DNA of 64,000 nucleotides, taken from positions 1 through 64,000 of the forward strand of contig JAJCYQ010000052.1 of the NCBI GenBank assembly GCA_029262835.1, given 5' to 3'. Origin of the DNA: Bacteroidota bacterium. Lineage in GTDB: Bacteria > Bacteroidota > Rhodothermia > Rhodothermales > UBA10348. A model generated the notes under the pieces. It was given only the letters and a program-made list of their open reading frames with translations, was not told the DNA's origin and ran no database searches. The translations under genes were made by a program, and so were the position numbers. Of this stretch, positions 9,036 through 18,816 are shown one piece after another; positions within the stretch are counted from its first letter, which is position 1; each line of letters begins with the position of its first letter.

Positions 9036-9854
9036 ATGTTGCTCTCTGTACTGCTCCTCCTGCTGACCGCGCTGCCCAATGGGGTGGCCGCCGATGAGGA
9101 GTGCTTCGAGGATACGTTCTGTATCGTCACCAGCGAAACCGATGAAGGTGTCATGCTCACCGTTCGGCCGCTCGTTGCGTGGGATATTACGCTCCGCGTC
9201 AACATGGAACTCACCAACCTGACGCCATCCCGGTCCCTCCCGCTCGTTCTGGGGCTGGGAAGCCGCCTTCCAGAGTCCCTGCTCGACCTGACCATCAAGG
9301 AAAAAACGTTGCCCTGGTCCTACTCTTTCACGTTCGAATGGATCACAGGACGCCTGAATGCCGAGCATGCCCGCCGTGTCACCTATGCACTCCCCTACGA
9401 CGTTGGCACCGAGCATATCGTCGGGCAGGGATTCAACGGCACCGTCTCGCACCAGGGGAAGTTCGCCATTGATTGGGACATGCCCATCGGCACGCCCGTT
9501 CGTGCGGCGCGCTCCGGACTCGTTGTAGGCACGGAAGACAGCTACCGGCAAGGTGGAAACGACCCCGCACTCAAGACGCGCGCCAACTACGTCCGAGTAC
9601 GGCACGACGACGGTACAATCGGTAACTACGTGCACCTGAGCCCCGGGGGCGTCCGGGTACGCGTCGGCGAACGTGTGCGCGAAGGGACGGTGATCGGGCT
9701 ATCGGGCAATACCGGGTACTCCACCGGCCCACACCTTCATTTCGAGGTCTACTCCATCACAGAAAACCTGGAACGCAGAACTATTCCGGTCGAATTCCGG
9801 ACCCGTGGACGGTCTTCACAGTTGCTCCAGGAAGGACGTTCCTACGGCCACTGA
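9036..9854 (+). CDS. secreted M23 family metallopeptidase
   Basis: This is a predicted exported peptidoglycan endopeptidase (LytM-like, 272 aa). A signal peptide covers about residues 1-18 (MLLSVLLLLLTALPNG). An all-beta region of unknown role follows, then the zinc peptidase domain: a first histidine and aspartate in SHQGKFAIDWDMPIGTPV, and HLHFEVY near the C-terminus after GNTGYSTGP. A GTG six bases upstream (9030) is an alternative start. It converges with the htrA-like gene, leaving only four bases between the stops. Confidence 0.88.
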   Translation: MLLSVLLLLLTALPNGVAADEECFEDTFCIVTSETDEGVMLTVRPLVAWDITLRVNMELTNLTPSRSLPLVLGLGSRLPESLLDLTIKEKTLPWSYSFTFEWITGRLNAEHARRVTYALPYDVGTEHIVGQGFNGTVSHQGKFAIDWDMPIGTPVRAARSGLVVGTEDSYRQGGNDPALKTRANYVRVRHDDGTIGNYVHLSPGGVRVRVGERVREGTVIGLSGNTGYSTGPHLHFEVYSITENLERRTIPVEFRTRGRSSQLLQEGRSYGH

Positions 9855-9858
9855 CCAT

Positions 9859-11013
9859 TCATGAATCTCGATTCGTACCCAGTGGCAGCTTGAGATCCAG
9901 TTCGTTCCCCTGGCGAAGCACGCCCACATCCATCACGTCTCCGGGCCGGTATTCGTAGAGCCTGGCCACGAACTCCTCGCGCGTTCCGATGGCTTCCCCC
10001 CCAATGGAATGAATGACATCGTACGCTGCGAAACCAGCCTGCTCAGCGGGCGACCCTGATTCCACTTCTTCGACCAGTACGCCACCGGCAGAATCCAGAC
10101 CCAATGCCTGGGCAATCTGGGCATTCACCGTGCGCCCGTTGAGACCGATATAGTAGGAGCGGTCGACCGATCCGTGTTCGCGCAATTCTTCAATGACACG
10201 CAGTGCGCGGGCCGTTGGAACGGCAAATCCAATACCTACAGACCCACCGGACTGGGAGTAAATGGCCGTGTTCACCCCGATAATGCGTCCCTCGGCATTC
10301 AGCAATGGGCCGCCCGAATTTCCCCGGTTGATGGCCGCATCGGTCTGGATCATGTCCAGGTAGAACCGGTTGTCCTGGGGCTTGAGGTCGCGTCCTGTTG
10401 CGCTCACGACGCCTACGGTTACCGAAGGCGCCGAGGCTTCAAAAAGGCCGAATGGGTTGCCGAGCGCAATAGCCCATTCGCCGACCATGGGCTCGGAGGC
10501 CACATCAAACTCCAGATACGGCAGGGCTTTGTCGGCATCCACCTTGAGCAGTGCCAGGTCGGTCGCCCGGTCGCTGCCTATAAGCTGTGCCTCGAACGTG
10601 TCCCCATTGGGCATGGCAATCATGATCTGGGTCGCCCCGCCCACAACGTGGTCGTTGGACACGATATAGCCGTCCGATGAGATCAGGAAGCCGGATCCGG
10701 CCGACTGTACTTCGCGCTGGAATATGCGCGTGCGCTGACGGCCATGTAGAAACTCCATCCACGGATCCCAGAACGGGTCGCGTGCGCGGACATTCTGGAC
10801 CTGCGTGACATTGACGCTGACGACGGCCGGCGACGCCACTTCCACGGCACGTGTAATCGCCGTCCTGCGACTGGCGTAGAGACTGTCCTGCAGCTCAGCC
10901 AGCCGGCTCTGGCTGGTTGGGGCTGCAACAGAAGCATCCTGGCTCTGGACCGGCTGCTTGCAGCCTGCCATGAAGACCACCAGCAGCCAGACGTAAAGAG
11001 TTCGAATCGACAT
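9859..11013 (-). CDS. HtrA/DegP-like serine protease, lipoprotein
   Basis: This is a periplasmic S1C protease for envelope protein quality control (384 aa). The N-terminus is a lipoprotein signal ending VFMAGC, with lipidated C18. The catalytic triad is H122 (SNDHVVGG), D152 (TDLALLKV) and S233 (NRGNSGGPLL). One PDZ domain fills about residues 290-384. The ATG at 11013 is chosen because a strong AGGAGG ribosome binding site lies just upstream (plus positions 11018-11023), the clearest one in this region. It is the last gene of the tatC-ctpA-htrA run, 18 bases after the ctpA-like gene. Confidence 0.93.
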   Translation of the reverse strand: MSIRTLYVWLLVVFMAGCKQPVQSQDASVAAPTSQSRLAELQDSLYASRRTAITRAVEVASPAVVSVNVTQVQNVRARDPFWDPWMEFLHGRQRTRIFQREVQSAGSGFLISSDGYIVSNDHVVGGATQIMIAMPNGDTFEAQLIGSDRATDLALLKVDADKALPYLEFDVASEPMVGEWAIALGNPFGLFEASAPSVTVGVVSATGRDLKPQDNRFYLDMIQTDAAINRGNSGGPLLNAEGRIIGVNTAIYSQSGGSVGIGFAVPTARALRVIEELREHGSVDRSYYIGLNGRTVNAQIAQALGLDSAGGVLVEEVESGSPAEQAGFAAYDVIHSIGGEAIGTREEFVARLYEYRPGDVMDVGVLRQGNELDLKLPLGTNRDS

Positions 11014-11031
11014 GTAACCTCCTGGAATCAA

Positions 11032-12603
11032 TCAACGACTCCTACGGGGGCTGTTTTGCAGAGTTTCTACGGCGCGCGCCACCAGCGGATCATGGGCCAC
11101 TTCCCGCGCGGTCCTCGCTTCCCCCTCCAGCAGGTGGGCAGCGACGCTTGACTCTATTGCAGCGAGCAGGGATGGCGCGTAGCGCTCCAGATCCTGGCGT
11201 TTTTCCTGCGCCATCACGTCGCGCAGGCTGGCCAACTGCCCGAGTGCCTCTGTCCATGAGGCCTCTTCGAGCTCCGCCAGTAGGACCTCGGCATCGCTCT
11301 CCATGGGCGTCGTATAGGAAAACCCCTGTTCGACCAGGAACCGCTCGAAAGCGGACAGGACGGCGGCTTCATCGGCCAGGCAGGCATCGACCGTCGGCAG
11401 CGACACGCTCCCGCCGCAAGCCCCATTCACCCAGGCATTCGAAAACAGGAAAAAGGCCGCATCGGCTCGCAGGGCAACTTCCAGGTCAGACTGCGCCGGT
11501 ACGTCTACATGGATGTCCGGCTCAATACCTTCGCCCGTCGGTACGATCCGGCCGGATGGCAACGTATAGTGGGCAATGGTCATCTTGAGCGCCGTATCGT
11601 GGGGAAGGCGCCGAACGACCTGGACGAGCCCTTTACCGAACGTCGTCTCTCCCATGACCCTGGCGGCCTCCAGATCCTGCAGGGCGCCAGCGACAATCTC
11701 CGAGGCCGACGCAGAGAACCTATTTACCAGCACAATGACTTCGGCCTCCGGAAAAAGCGCATCCATATCGGTCCGGTACGTCTGGTCCGACGCTCCATCG
11801 CGCGTGGCTATCCGGACGACAGAGGTCTCGTCCGGCACGAAGAGTTCAACGACATCGACGGCCTCGGTGACGATGCCGCCCGGGTTGTTCCTGAGATCCA
11901 GGACAACGCCCCCGAGCGGCTCCCCATCGGCCAGATTGCGAAGTGCCCGGCGCGTTTCCCGGCCCGCGCGTTCACCGAACTGGTCCAGCCGCACGTAGGC
12001 GATACGCTCCGACGGATCGTCGCCCACCCAGCCCGCCCAGGCCACATTTTCTGTTTGCGTGCGCACGCGGCGAAGCGTGAACATGCGGCTCGGCGTATCG
12101 GTCGAGCGCTGTACGAGGACCTGCACGACGGACCCCGGCTCTCCCTGGAGCAGCGTATAGGCTTCGGTCAGGCTGAGCCCCGCTGCATCGACCCCATCTA
12201 TTTCAAGCAGGATATCTCCCGTCTGAATGCCCGATCGGTAGGCTTCGGCGTGCGAGTCCGGAGGGAGGACCCGGATCTGCCCCCCGCGCTCACCCAGGTT
12301 CAGCCCGGCCGTCCCGGCGGCAGGGTTCTGGAGCGCACTCATTTCGACCAGGTCCGCCTCGTCGTAGAACACCGTGTACGGGTCGAGTTCGGCCAGCATG
12401 GCATCGATTCCGGCCTTCATGAACGGCTGCGGTCGGATATCGTCGACGTAGCTCGTGACAAGTTCCTCGTAGACGGCACCGAATATCTCGAAATTGCGCC
12501 GCAGCTCGAACAGGTCGTCGCTACCGCGCCAGGTCCATCCGGCGACGAGCGTGGCTGCCACCAATACTGCTATAACCGGCCAGGAAGTGATGCGTCGTTT
12601 CAT
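11032..12603 (-). CDS. S41 family C-terminal processing protease (CtpA/Prc-like)
   Basis: This is a membrane-anchored periplasmic peptidase (523 aa). One N-terminal membrane helix is at about residues 7-24, a PDZ domain at about 90-165 with the GERGGQIRVLPPDSHAE region, and the S41 protease domain at about 195-370. The Ser/Lys dyad is likely S299 in FSASASEIV and K324 in TFGKGLVQ, 25 residues apart as in characterised CtpA enzymes. The C-terminal 150 residues are helical. It starts three bases after the tatC stop and precedes the HtrA-like gene, making a small envelope-proteolysis operon. Confidence 0.95.
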   Translation of the reverse strand: MKRRITSWPVIAVLVAATLVAGWTWRGSDDLFELRRNFEIFGAVYEELVTSYVDDIRPQPFMKAGIDAMLAELDPYTVFYDEADLVEMSALQNPAAGTAGLNLGERGGQIRVLPPDSHAEAYRSGIQTGDILLEIDGVDAAGLSLTEAYTLLQGEPGSVVQVLVQRSTDTPSRMFTLRRVRTQTENVAWAGWVGDDPSERIAYVRLDQFGERAGRETRRALRNLADGEPLGGVVLDLRNNPGGIVTEAVDVVELFVPDETSVVRIATRDGASDQTYRTDMDALFPEAEVIVLVNRFSASASEIVAGALQDLEAARVMGETTFGKGLVQVVRRLPHDTALKMTIAHYTLPSGRIVPTGEGIEPDIHVDVPAQSDLEVALRADAAFFLFSNAWVNGACGGSVSLPTVDACLADEAAVLSAFERFLVEQGFSYTTPMESDAEVLLAELEEASWTEALGQLASLRDVMAQEKRQDLERYAPSLLAAIESSVAAHLLEGEARTAREVAHDPLVARAVETLQNSPRRSR

Positions 12604-12605
12604 GA

Positions 12606-13490
12606 CTACGATGTATTCATTTTCAGGGCTTTCATGCGTCGCTTTTCAACAACGACGGCGATCCAGATGGACATCTCGTAGAGCAGCATGAGCGGCATGG
12701 CCACAAGGATCTGGGACACGGGATCGGGCGGCGTGAAGAAGGCTGACAGAATGAGGGCCACGAGTAGTGCGTATTTCCGGGCCACACGGAGCGCAGGCGG
12801 TGTGGCAATCCCAAGTTTGGCCAGGAAGTACACAACTACCGGAAGCTGGAAAAGCAGGCCTGTGCCGAACGACCAGAACGTGATCATCTCGAAATACTTC
12901 GTGATGTCGAATTCGTTCTGGATTTCGGGCGATATCTGGTAGGCGGCGAAAAACTGGAGTGCGAGCGGGGTGATTACGAAATACCCGAAGGAAATACCCA
13001 GGACGAAAAAAAACGTAGCGAATACAGACGAGAATCTCAGGCCCTGCTTCTCATTGGCGTACAGCCCAGGCTCAATGAAGCGCCACATCTGATAGATGAA
13101 GAACGGCGACCCCACGATAGCGCCTACCACGAGCGCCGTTCCCCAGTCGGTAAAAAATTGCCCGGTGATTGTCCTGTTCTGGATAACAAACGGCGTCGTG
13201 TCCACGCCGAAAATGCGGTAACTGATGAAGTCAGGGTTTTTGGGCGCCAGCACCACATTCTGGATGATCCATCGGCGGAAGACGCCTGCCACGGCTGTAC
13301 ACGCCAGAATAGCACCGAATCCCTTGATGAGCGACCACCTGAGCTCCTCCAGATGATCCAGGAAGCCCATTTCGGCCGCCTCGTCGGCGGACGGCACCGG
13401 CAGACCGGACGAGGAATCGGACGCCGCGCCCTCGTTTCCCGCGCGCTTCGATGCGGCCGCCGTTTTCTTCCTTAATATGCGTGAAATCAT
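12606..13490 (-). CDS. tatC: Sec-independent protein translocase TatC
   Basis: TatC is the core membrane receptor of the twin-arginine export pathway for folded proteins. The 294-aa protein has six predicted membrane helices and the family motifs FLDHLEELRWSL (residues 43-54) and WRFIEPGLYANEK. A hydrophilic extension of about 40 residues, rich in Lys and Ser, precedes the first motif. A periplasmic loop between the first two helices appears longer than in E. coli. Its ATG overlaps the stop of the upstream phosphoribosyltransferase by four bases. No tatA gene is in the window. Confidence 0.96.
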   Translation of the reverse strand: MISRILRKKTAAASKRAGNEGAASDSSSGLPVPSADEAAEMGFLDHLEELRWSLIKGFGAILACTAVAGVFRRWIIQNVVLAPKNPDFISYRIFGVDTTPFVIQNRTITGQFFTDWGTALVVGAIVGSPFFIYQMWRFIEPGLYANEKQGLRFSSVFATFFFVLGISFGYFVITPLALQFFAAYQISPEIQNEFDITKYFEMITFWSFGTGLLFQLPVVVYFLAKLGIATPPALRVARKYALLVALILSAFFTPPDPVSQILVAMPLMLLYEMSIWIAVVVEKRRMKALKMNTS

Positions 13491-14056
13491 TCCTGGCGCA
13501 GGTTGAGATCAAGGATGGCATCGACCCAGAGCCCTTCCCGCTCCAGACGGGACTTGCCCTGACTCCATGCGAACTGGAACAGACACATCATGCCCGCCAC
13601 CTGGAAACCATCCTGCCGCAGCAGTTCAATTCCCTTCATGGCACTTTTTCCGCTGTTCAGTATGTCATCCAGAAAGACGACCGGCCGACTCCGATCAATG
13701 GGACCTTCCACGAGACGCCGCCGTCCGTGCGGTTTTCGTTTCTCCCGAATGAGCCCGCCCATGAACGGCGTCGCGGCAGGCGTGGCGACGACAGATCCCA
13801 CCAGTGCAAAGGCACCGAACCCGAACCCGGCTACCTGATGAATGGAGCGGGCCTGGAGCCGCATCGCGAGAACACGGCCCACTTCACGCATGACATCTCC
13901 CCGGAGCATGGGAATACGCGTGTCAAGCAGCCATCCAATGGGATGCCCCTGGGGGTCGGTGAGATGCTCATGCTCGCGCTTGACAAGCGCGAGGTCGTAG
14001 AGTCGCTGGCCGAGATCGACCAGCTCCGTGTGCGCCAGTGTGGACGGGACAGCCAT
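13487..14056 (-). CDS. orotate phosphoribosyltransferase-like protein
   Basis: This is a type I phosphoribosyltransferase (189 aa). The PRPP loop appears as RPVVFLDDILNSGKSA, where the usual VDDxxTTG is modified to LDDILNSG. An orotate-phosphoribosyltransferase-like stretch REKRKPHGRRRLVEG sits before it. These features favour a PyrE relative, but the altered loop and absence of other pyrimidine genes leave the substrate uncertain. It overlaps glyA by one base (TGATG) and tatC by four, so it is translationally embedded in this operon. Confidence 0.7.
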   Translation of the reverse strand: MAVPSTLAHTELVDLGQRLYDLALVKREHEHLTDPQGHPIGWLLDTRIPMLRGDVMREVGRVLAMRLQARSIHQVAGFGFGAFALVGSVVATPAATPFMGGLIREKRKPHGRRRLVEGPIDRSRPVVFLDDILNSGKSAMKGIELLRQDGFQVAGMMCLFQFAWSQGKSRLEREGLWVDAILDLNLRQE

Positions 14057-15363
14057 CAGACGGTCACGAAATCATACAGTGGATGCGACGCTGTCATCTC
14101 GTGAATACGGCCCCGCACACGTCGGGCCACCGTGTCACTGCCTGGAGATGTGAGCACCTCGTCGATGAGCGCAACCACCTCTTCAAATTCATCACCGGTG
14201 AAACCGCGCGTGGTCATGGCGGGCGTGCCTATACGGATTCCACTCGTCACGAACGGACTCTCGGTGTCGAACGGCACCATGTTCTTGTTAACCGTGATGT
14301 GGGCCGCCTCAAGGGCGGCCTCGGCTACTTTGCCGGTCAATTCCTTGCTGCGCAGGTCAAGCAGCAGCAGGTGGTTGTCCGTGCCGCCAGATATGACATC
14401 GTATCCGCGCTCGGCAAAACACCGGGCCATGGTCCGTGCGTTGTCCACTACGTGCTGCGCCCAGGTCTTGAACGACGGCTCCAGCGCCTCTTTGAAGGCG
14501 ACGGCCTTGGCGGCAATTACGTGCATGAGCGGCCCACCCTGCATGCCAGGGAACACCGCCGAGTCGAGAAGCTCCGACATCATCTTCACGCGGCCTGATT
14601 TGGGAGCCACCTTCCCGAACGGATTTTCGTAGTCCTTGCCGACGAGAATCATCCCGGCACGGGGACCGCGCAGCGTCTTGTGGGTCGTCGTCGTGACCAC
14701 GTGGCAGTGCGGCATGGGATCGCTGAGGACGCCGGCAGCAATGAGTCCCGCCGTGTGTGCCATGTCCATCCACAGGTGCGCACCTACTTCGTCGGCAATG
14801 TCCCGGAATGCCGCATAGTCAAAGTCCCGGCTGTAGGCCGATGCGCCAATCGAGATCATTTTTGGCCGGACGGCACGCGCTTTGTCGCGCACACGGTCCA
14901 TATCAATTCGACCCGCCATGGGGCCCTCCCGCTCCACGCCGTAATACTCCGCGTGGTAGAGGATCCCCGAAAAATTGACGGGGGATCCATGCGTGAGGTG
15001 GCCGCCATGCGCCAGGTCGAGGCCGAGAAAGGTCTCGCCCGGTTTCATGAATGCCAGGTACACGGCTGCGTTGGCCGATGCGCCGGAGTGGGGCTGCACG
15101 TTGACCCAGTCGCACCCGAAGAGCTCCCGTGCGCGGTCCCGGGCCAGCTCCTCGGCCATGTCCACATACTGACACCCCCCGTAATATCGTTTGCCGGGCA
15201 GCCCCTCCGCATACTTGTTGGTAAGGGTCGACCCCATGGCTTCCAGAACAGCGCGGGACACGAAGTTCTCCGATGCAATCAGTTCCAGTCCCTCGTTCTG
15301 CCGGCGGGCCTCGCTTGCGAGTGCCGCATACAATTCCGGATCTTTTTCCTGTAACTCGCTCAT
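14056..15363 (-). CDS. glyA: serine hydroxymethyltransferase
   Basis: This enzyme converts serine and tetrahydrofolate to glycine and methylene-tetrahydrofolate using PLP. The 435-aa protein shows the N-terminal ELIASENF block (27-34), the [11 protein letters not shown] substrate region and the PLP lysine K229 in [12 protein letters not shown]. Length and motifs are typical. The ATG at 15363 follows the DUF4159 gene by nine bases on the same strand. Supplying one-carbon units fits with gcvH and gcvP elsewhere in the window. Confidence 0.98.
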   Translation of the reverse strand: MSELQEKDPELYAALASEARRQNEGLELIASENFVSRAVLEAMGSTLTNKYAEGLPGKRYYGGCQYVDMAEELARDRARELFGCDWVNVQPHSGASANAAVYLAFMKPGETFLGLDLAHGGHLTHGSPVNFSGILYHAEYYGVEREGPMAGRIDMDRVRDKARAVRPKMISIGASAYSRDFDYAAFRDIADEVGAHLWMDMAHTAGLIAAGVLSDPMPHCHVVTTTTHKTLRGPRAGMILVGKDYENPFGKVAPKSGRVKMMSELLDSAVFPGMQGGPLMHVIAAKAVAFKEALEPSFKTWAQHVVDNARTMARCFAERGYDVISGGTDNHLLLLDLRSKELTGKVAEAALEAAHITVNKNMVPFDTESPFVTSGIRIGTPAMTTRGFTGDEFEEVVALIDEVLTSPGSDTVARRVRGRIHEMTASHPLYDFVTV

Positions 15364-15372
15364 ATACGCTTG

Positions 15373-16071
15373 TCAGTGTGTCATGGCATAGACAAGGATG
15401 TTCGTCCCCATCTGGAGTGCCTGTAATCGTTTTTCGGGTGGATCGTTGTGAACGTCGGGCGGATCCCAACCGTCGCCAATATCCGACTCGTAGCTGTAAA
15501 AAATCATGACACGGCCCGCATCGTCCAGCATTCCGAATCCGCGGGGTGGCTCGTTGTCGTGCTCATGGATCTTGGGTAGTCCACCCGGAAACTCATAGTG
15601 ACTGTGGTAGATCGGGTGGGAGAACGGCAATTCCACGAATTCCCGATCCGGAAACACCTTTGCCATTTCCCGCCGGACATGCGGATCGAGGCCGTAATCA
15701 TCGTTAACATGGAGAAATCCACCGCTCTCGAGATACCGCCGAAGGGCATCTGCCTCAGCCGCCGAGAAGCGTACGTTCCCGTGCCCGGTCATGTAGAGAT
15801 ACGGATAGGAGAACAGCAGATCGCTGCCAGGCTCCACGATTTCTTCCTCGAGCGCCACGTCGAGCAGCGTATTCTGACGGACGAATGCCAGCAGGTTGGG
15901 TAGGGACTGGGGTCCATTGTACCAGTCGCCACCCCCGTCGTATTTGAGACGCGCAATCGTGATGCTGCCCGACGTCGGCGATTGGCCTACGGCTTCGATG
16001 GGAACGAGCACCAGTGCCGCCAGGCAGAACACGGGGAAAATGATCAGAATGCGCGGAAGTATATTTGGCAT
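15373..16071 (-). CDS. DUF4159 domain-containing exported protein
   Basis: This is a 232-aa protein with a signal peptide (about residues 1-28, hydrophobic core IIFPVFCLAALVLV, ending near AVGQ) followed by one DUF4159 domain. Conserved-looking stretches are LKYDGGGDWYNGPQ, YLYMTGHGNVRFS and LHVNDDYGLDPH, then SHPIYHSHYEFPGG with a histidine cluster. The fold is believed to resemble class I glutamine-amidotransferase-like domains, but its biochemical role is unknown. Upstream in-frame starts at 16113, 16110 and 16158 are possible; 16071 gives the cleanest signal peptide. It is divergent from argS, with 152 bases between them. Confidence 0.85.
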   Translation of the reverse strand: MPNILPRILIIFPVFCLAALVLVPIEAVGQSPTSGSITIARLKYDGGGDWYNGPQSLPNLLAFVRQNTLLDVALEEEIVEPGSDLLFSYPYLYMTGHGNVRFSAAEADALRRYLESGGFLHVNDDYGLDPHVRREMAKVFPDREFVELPFSHPIYHSHYEFPGGLPKIHEHDNEPPRGFGMLDDAGRVMIFYSYESDIGDGWDPPDVHNDPPEKRLQALQMGTNILVYAMTH

Positions 16072-16223
16072 GGGCACGGAGAACGCGGACCGTAAGTTCG
16101 GATTGCCCATCATACGGATGCCCGCCCGCTTGGTTTGCCCGTATGCGCAGATTTTCACGCGCTCCGGGGCGGATCTGCCCTCGGGATCCGGAGTAGACCT
16201 GCGCCCACATCACGATAAGGACC

Positions 16224-17918
16224 ATGCAAGACACGCTTTCGCGACAACTCCTCGCCGCCCTGGAAGACCTTGGAGGCGCTCCGGAAGGCTTCACGCCCGA
16301 ATTCGAGGTGCCGGCCAACGCGGATCACGGCGACCTGTCGACCAACGCCGCTCTCCAACTGGCCAGGCACTTCCGCCGGGCGCCGCGGCATATTGCCGAA
16401 CATATCGCCGAGCACATGGATGTCGATGCCAACCTGGTGTCTGGTGTGGAGGTGGCTGGTGCCGGGTTCATCAATTTCCGATTTGCCGACTCGTGGCTGC
16501 ACGCCGGCCTCGGCCACCTGCTTGCCCGTGGCGAAGCGTTCGGCAGGACGGGGCACGGCCACGGACAGCGCGCGCTCGTGGAGTTCGTGAGTGCCAACCC
16601 GACGGGTCCGCTTACCGTGGGACACGGCCGAAACGCCGTGCTCGGCGACACGGTGGCTACGCTGCTCGAATGGACGGGCTTCGACGTCACGCGGGAATAC
16701 TATTTCAATGACGCCGGGCGGCAAATGCGCGTCCTGGGCGAGTCGGTGCGCGCCCGCTACGAGGCACTTGTTCGCCCGGACATGCCCACCAAATCCGTGG
16801 ACGGCGTAATCGTGCCGGAGTCATTTCCCGACGACGGCTACCTGGGCGACTACATCGCCGACATTGCGGCAAGCGTGTTCGAAGAGTTCGGGGCGAGCCT
16901 GCTGGATGCAGGCGTCGCTGACGGACGCGATCTCGCCGACGTCGACATCTACAAGAAGGCCGCCGAAAAGGCCATTTTTGCCGAGATTGAGGCCACGCTC
17001 AAGCGCCTCGGCATTCGCATGGACAGCTACTTCAATGAGCGGACACTCTACGACTCGAACGCCATCTGGGATATTGTTGAAGCGCTTCGCGAGAAGGACC
17101 TCGCCTACGACAAGGACGGTGCCGTATGGTTCAGGACCACCGCATTCGGCAAAGAGCAGGACACGGTGCTTGTCAAGTCCAGTGGCGAGCCCACGTACCG
17201 GCTTCCCGACATCGGGTACCACGTCAACAAAATTGAACGCGGCTTCGACCGGATTGTCGATATTTTTGGCGCCGACCACATTGCCACTTTCCCCGACGTC
17301 CTGAGCGGTGTCGAGGCGCTCGGCCACGACGCATCTCGCATTTCGGTACTGATCTACCAGTTCGTGACACTTGTGCGCAGCGGTGAGCCCGTCAAAATGA
17401 GCACGCGCAAGGCCACCTACGTCACGCTCGACGAGCTCATGGATGAAGTGGGAGAAGACGTAACACGGTTTTTCTTTCTCATGCGGTCGGCCAACACGCA
17501 CCTCGAATTCGATCTCGACCTGGCGCGCGAAGCATCTGAAAAAAACCCGGTGTTCTACCTTCAGTATGCGCACGCACGCATTGCATCCATTCTGCGCAAG
17601 GCCGAGGAGACCGGGCTACAAACCAATGGAGACGGCGACCTCTCGTTGCTGAAGCACCCGGCCGAGATCGCCCTCATCAAGCAGCTGCTCGGATTCCCGG
17701 AGGCCATTCACATGGCAGCCGAGCTGACCGAGCCCCAGAAGCTGGCCACGTGGCTTCGCGAAACGGCCACCTCCTTTTCAAAATTCTACGGGGAATGCCG
17801 CATCATTGGCCAGGAGGAGACCCTGGCCACGGCCCGACTGCAACTCGCTGCCGCCACGCGTATCGTGTTGAAGAACGGACTTACGGTGCTCGGCATATCG
17901 GCCCCGGAATCGATGTGA
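16224..17918 (+). CDS. argS: arginyl-tRNA synthetase
   Basis: This enzyme attaches arginine to tRNA-Arg (class I synthetase, 564 aa). The N-terminal additional domain has HGDLSTNAALQLA, the HIGH-equivalent is GHGR in SANPTGPLTVGHGRNAV, and a KMSK-like loop reads VKMSTRKATYVTL. A DALR anticodon-binding domain closes the C-terminus. The ATG at 16224 follows a purine-rich TAAGGACC stretch. pheA starts 13 bases after the stop. Confidence 0.98.
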   Translation: MQDTLSRQLLAALEDLGGAPEGFTPEFEVPANADHGDLSTNAALQLARHFRRAPRHIAEHIAEHMDVDANLVSGVEVAGAGFINFRFADSWLHAGLGHLLARGEAFGRTGHGHGQRALVEFVSANPTGPLTVGHGRNAVLGDTVATLLEWTGFDVTREYYFNDAGRQMRVLGESVRARYEALVRPDMPTKSVDGVIVPESFPDDGYLGDYIADIAASVFEEFGASLLDAGVADGRDLADVDIYKKAAEKAIFAEIEATLKRLGIRMDSYFNERTLYDSNAIWDIVEALREKDLAYDKDGAVWFRTTAFGKEQDTVLVKSSGEPTYRLPDIGYHVNKIERGFDRIVDIFGADHIATFPDVLSGVEALGHDASRISVLIYQFVTLVRSGEPVKMSTRKATYVTLDELMDEVGEDVTRFFFLMRSANTHLEFDLDLAREASEKNPVFYLQYAHARIASILRKAEETGLQTNGDGDLSLLKHPAEIALIKQLLGFPEAIHMAAELTEPQKLATWLRETATSFSKFYGECRIIGQEETLATARLQLAAATRIVLKNGLTVLGISAPESM

Positions 17919-17931
17919 GACCGAGCTCGCC

Positions 17932-18816
17932 ATGAATCGACAGCCCATGCGTATTGCCTTTCAGGGGGAGATCGGAGCCTACAGTGAAGAGGCGGCCGCG
18001 GCCCTTTATCCGGACGCCGGGATGGTGCCCTTCCCGGAGTTCGACGCCGTCTTTGACGCGCTCGCCGCCAGCCGTGTGGACCGGGCCGTCGTCCCGATCG
18101 AGAACTCGCTCCACGGAAGTGTGCACCGCAACTACGACCTGCTCCGGGAACACGACGTCACGATTGTTGCAGAAGGCAAGCTCCGCATTCGGCATCAGCT
18201 GCTCGGGCTGCCCGGAGCGAAGCTGGAAGATATAGTTGCCGTCTTCTCTCACCCACAGGCCCTTGGACAGTGCCGTGACTTCGTAAAGAAGACACTCCCG
18301 CATGCCCGAGCTACACCGGCCTACGACACCGCCGGGGCCGCCAGGGATGTGGCCAGCGTCGGCAATCCTGCCCACGCCGCCATTGCCAGTCGCCGCGCTG
18401 CCAGTGAGTACGCACTTGCGCTGCTGGCGGAGAATATTGAAAGCAATACCGCCAATTACACCCGATTCCTGGCGCTCGCCCGTCGGAACGAGCCCTCCCT
18501 GGACGGCCTGGCCCCTGAAACCACGTCCGGAGTGCCCAAAACCAGTCTCCTTTTCGCTCAGAGCGAAAATATTCCCGGCAGTCTGTTCAAGAGCCTTGCC
18601 GTCTTCGCACTTCGGGACATTGACCTGCTCAAGATTGAAAGCCGCCCCCTCGTTGGCAGCCCCGGCAAGTACATTTTCCACCTCGACCTGGCAGGCGATG
18701 CCGGCAGCGAAGCGGTCATGAATGCGCTGCGGCACCTCGAAGAGATTGCCGCCTACGTCACCGTTCTCGGATCCTACGTGGAGGGCCCCACCTGGGACAG
18801 CATGCCCGGCGGTTGA
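17932..18816 (+). CDS. pheA: prephenate dehydratase
   Basis: This enzyme converts prephenate to phenylpyruvate for phenylalanine synthesis. The 294-aa protein is monofunctional, without a chorismate mutase domain. The dehydratase part (about residues 6-185) includes AFQGEIGAYSEEAA and the active-site NYTRF in ANYTRFLALAR. A C-terminal ACT domain with KIESRP provides feedback control by phenylalanine. Its stop overlaps the sigma-factor start as TGATG, so the two may be co-translated although functionally unrelated. Confidence 0.97.
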   Translation: MNRQPMRIAFQGEIGAYSEEAAAALYPDAGMVPFPEFDAVFDALAASRVDRAVVPIENSLHGSVHRNYDLLREHDVTIVAEGKLRIRHQLLGLPGAKLEDIVAVFSHPQALGQCRDFVKKTLPHARATPAYDTAGAARDVASVGNPAHAAIASRRAASEYALALLAENIESNTANYTRFLALARRNEPSLDGLAPETTSGVPKTSLLFAQSENIPGSLFKSLAVFALRDIDLLKIESRPLVGSPGKYIFHLDLAGDAGSEAVMNALRHLEEIAAYVTVLGSYVEGPTWDSMPGG

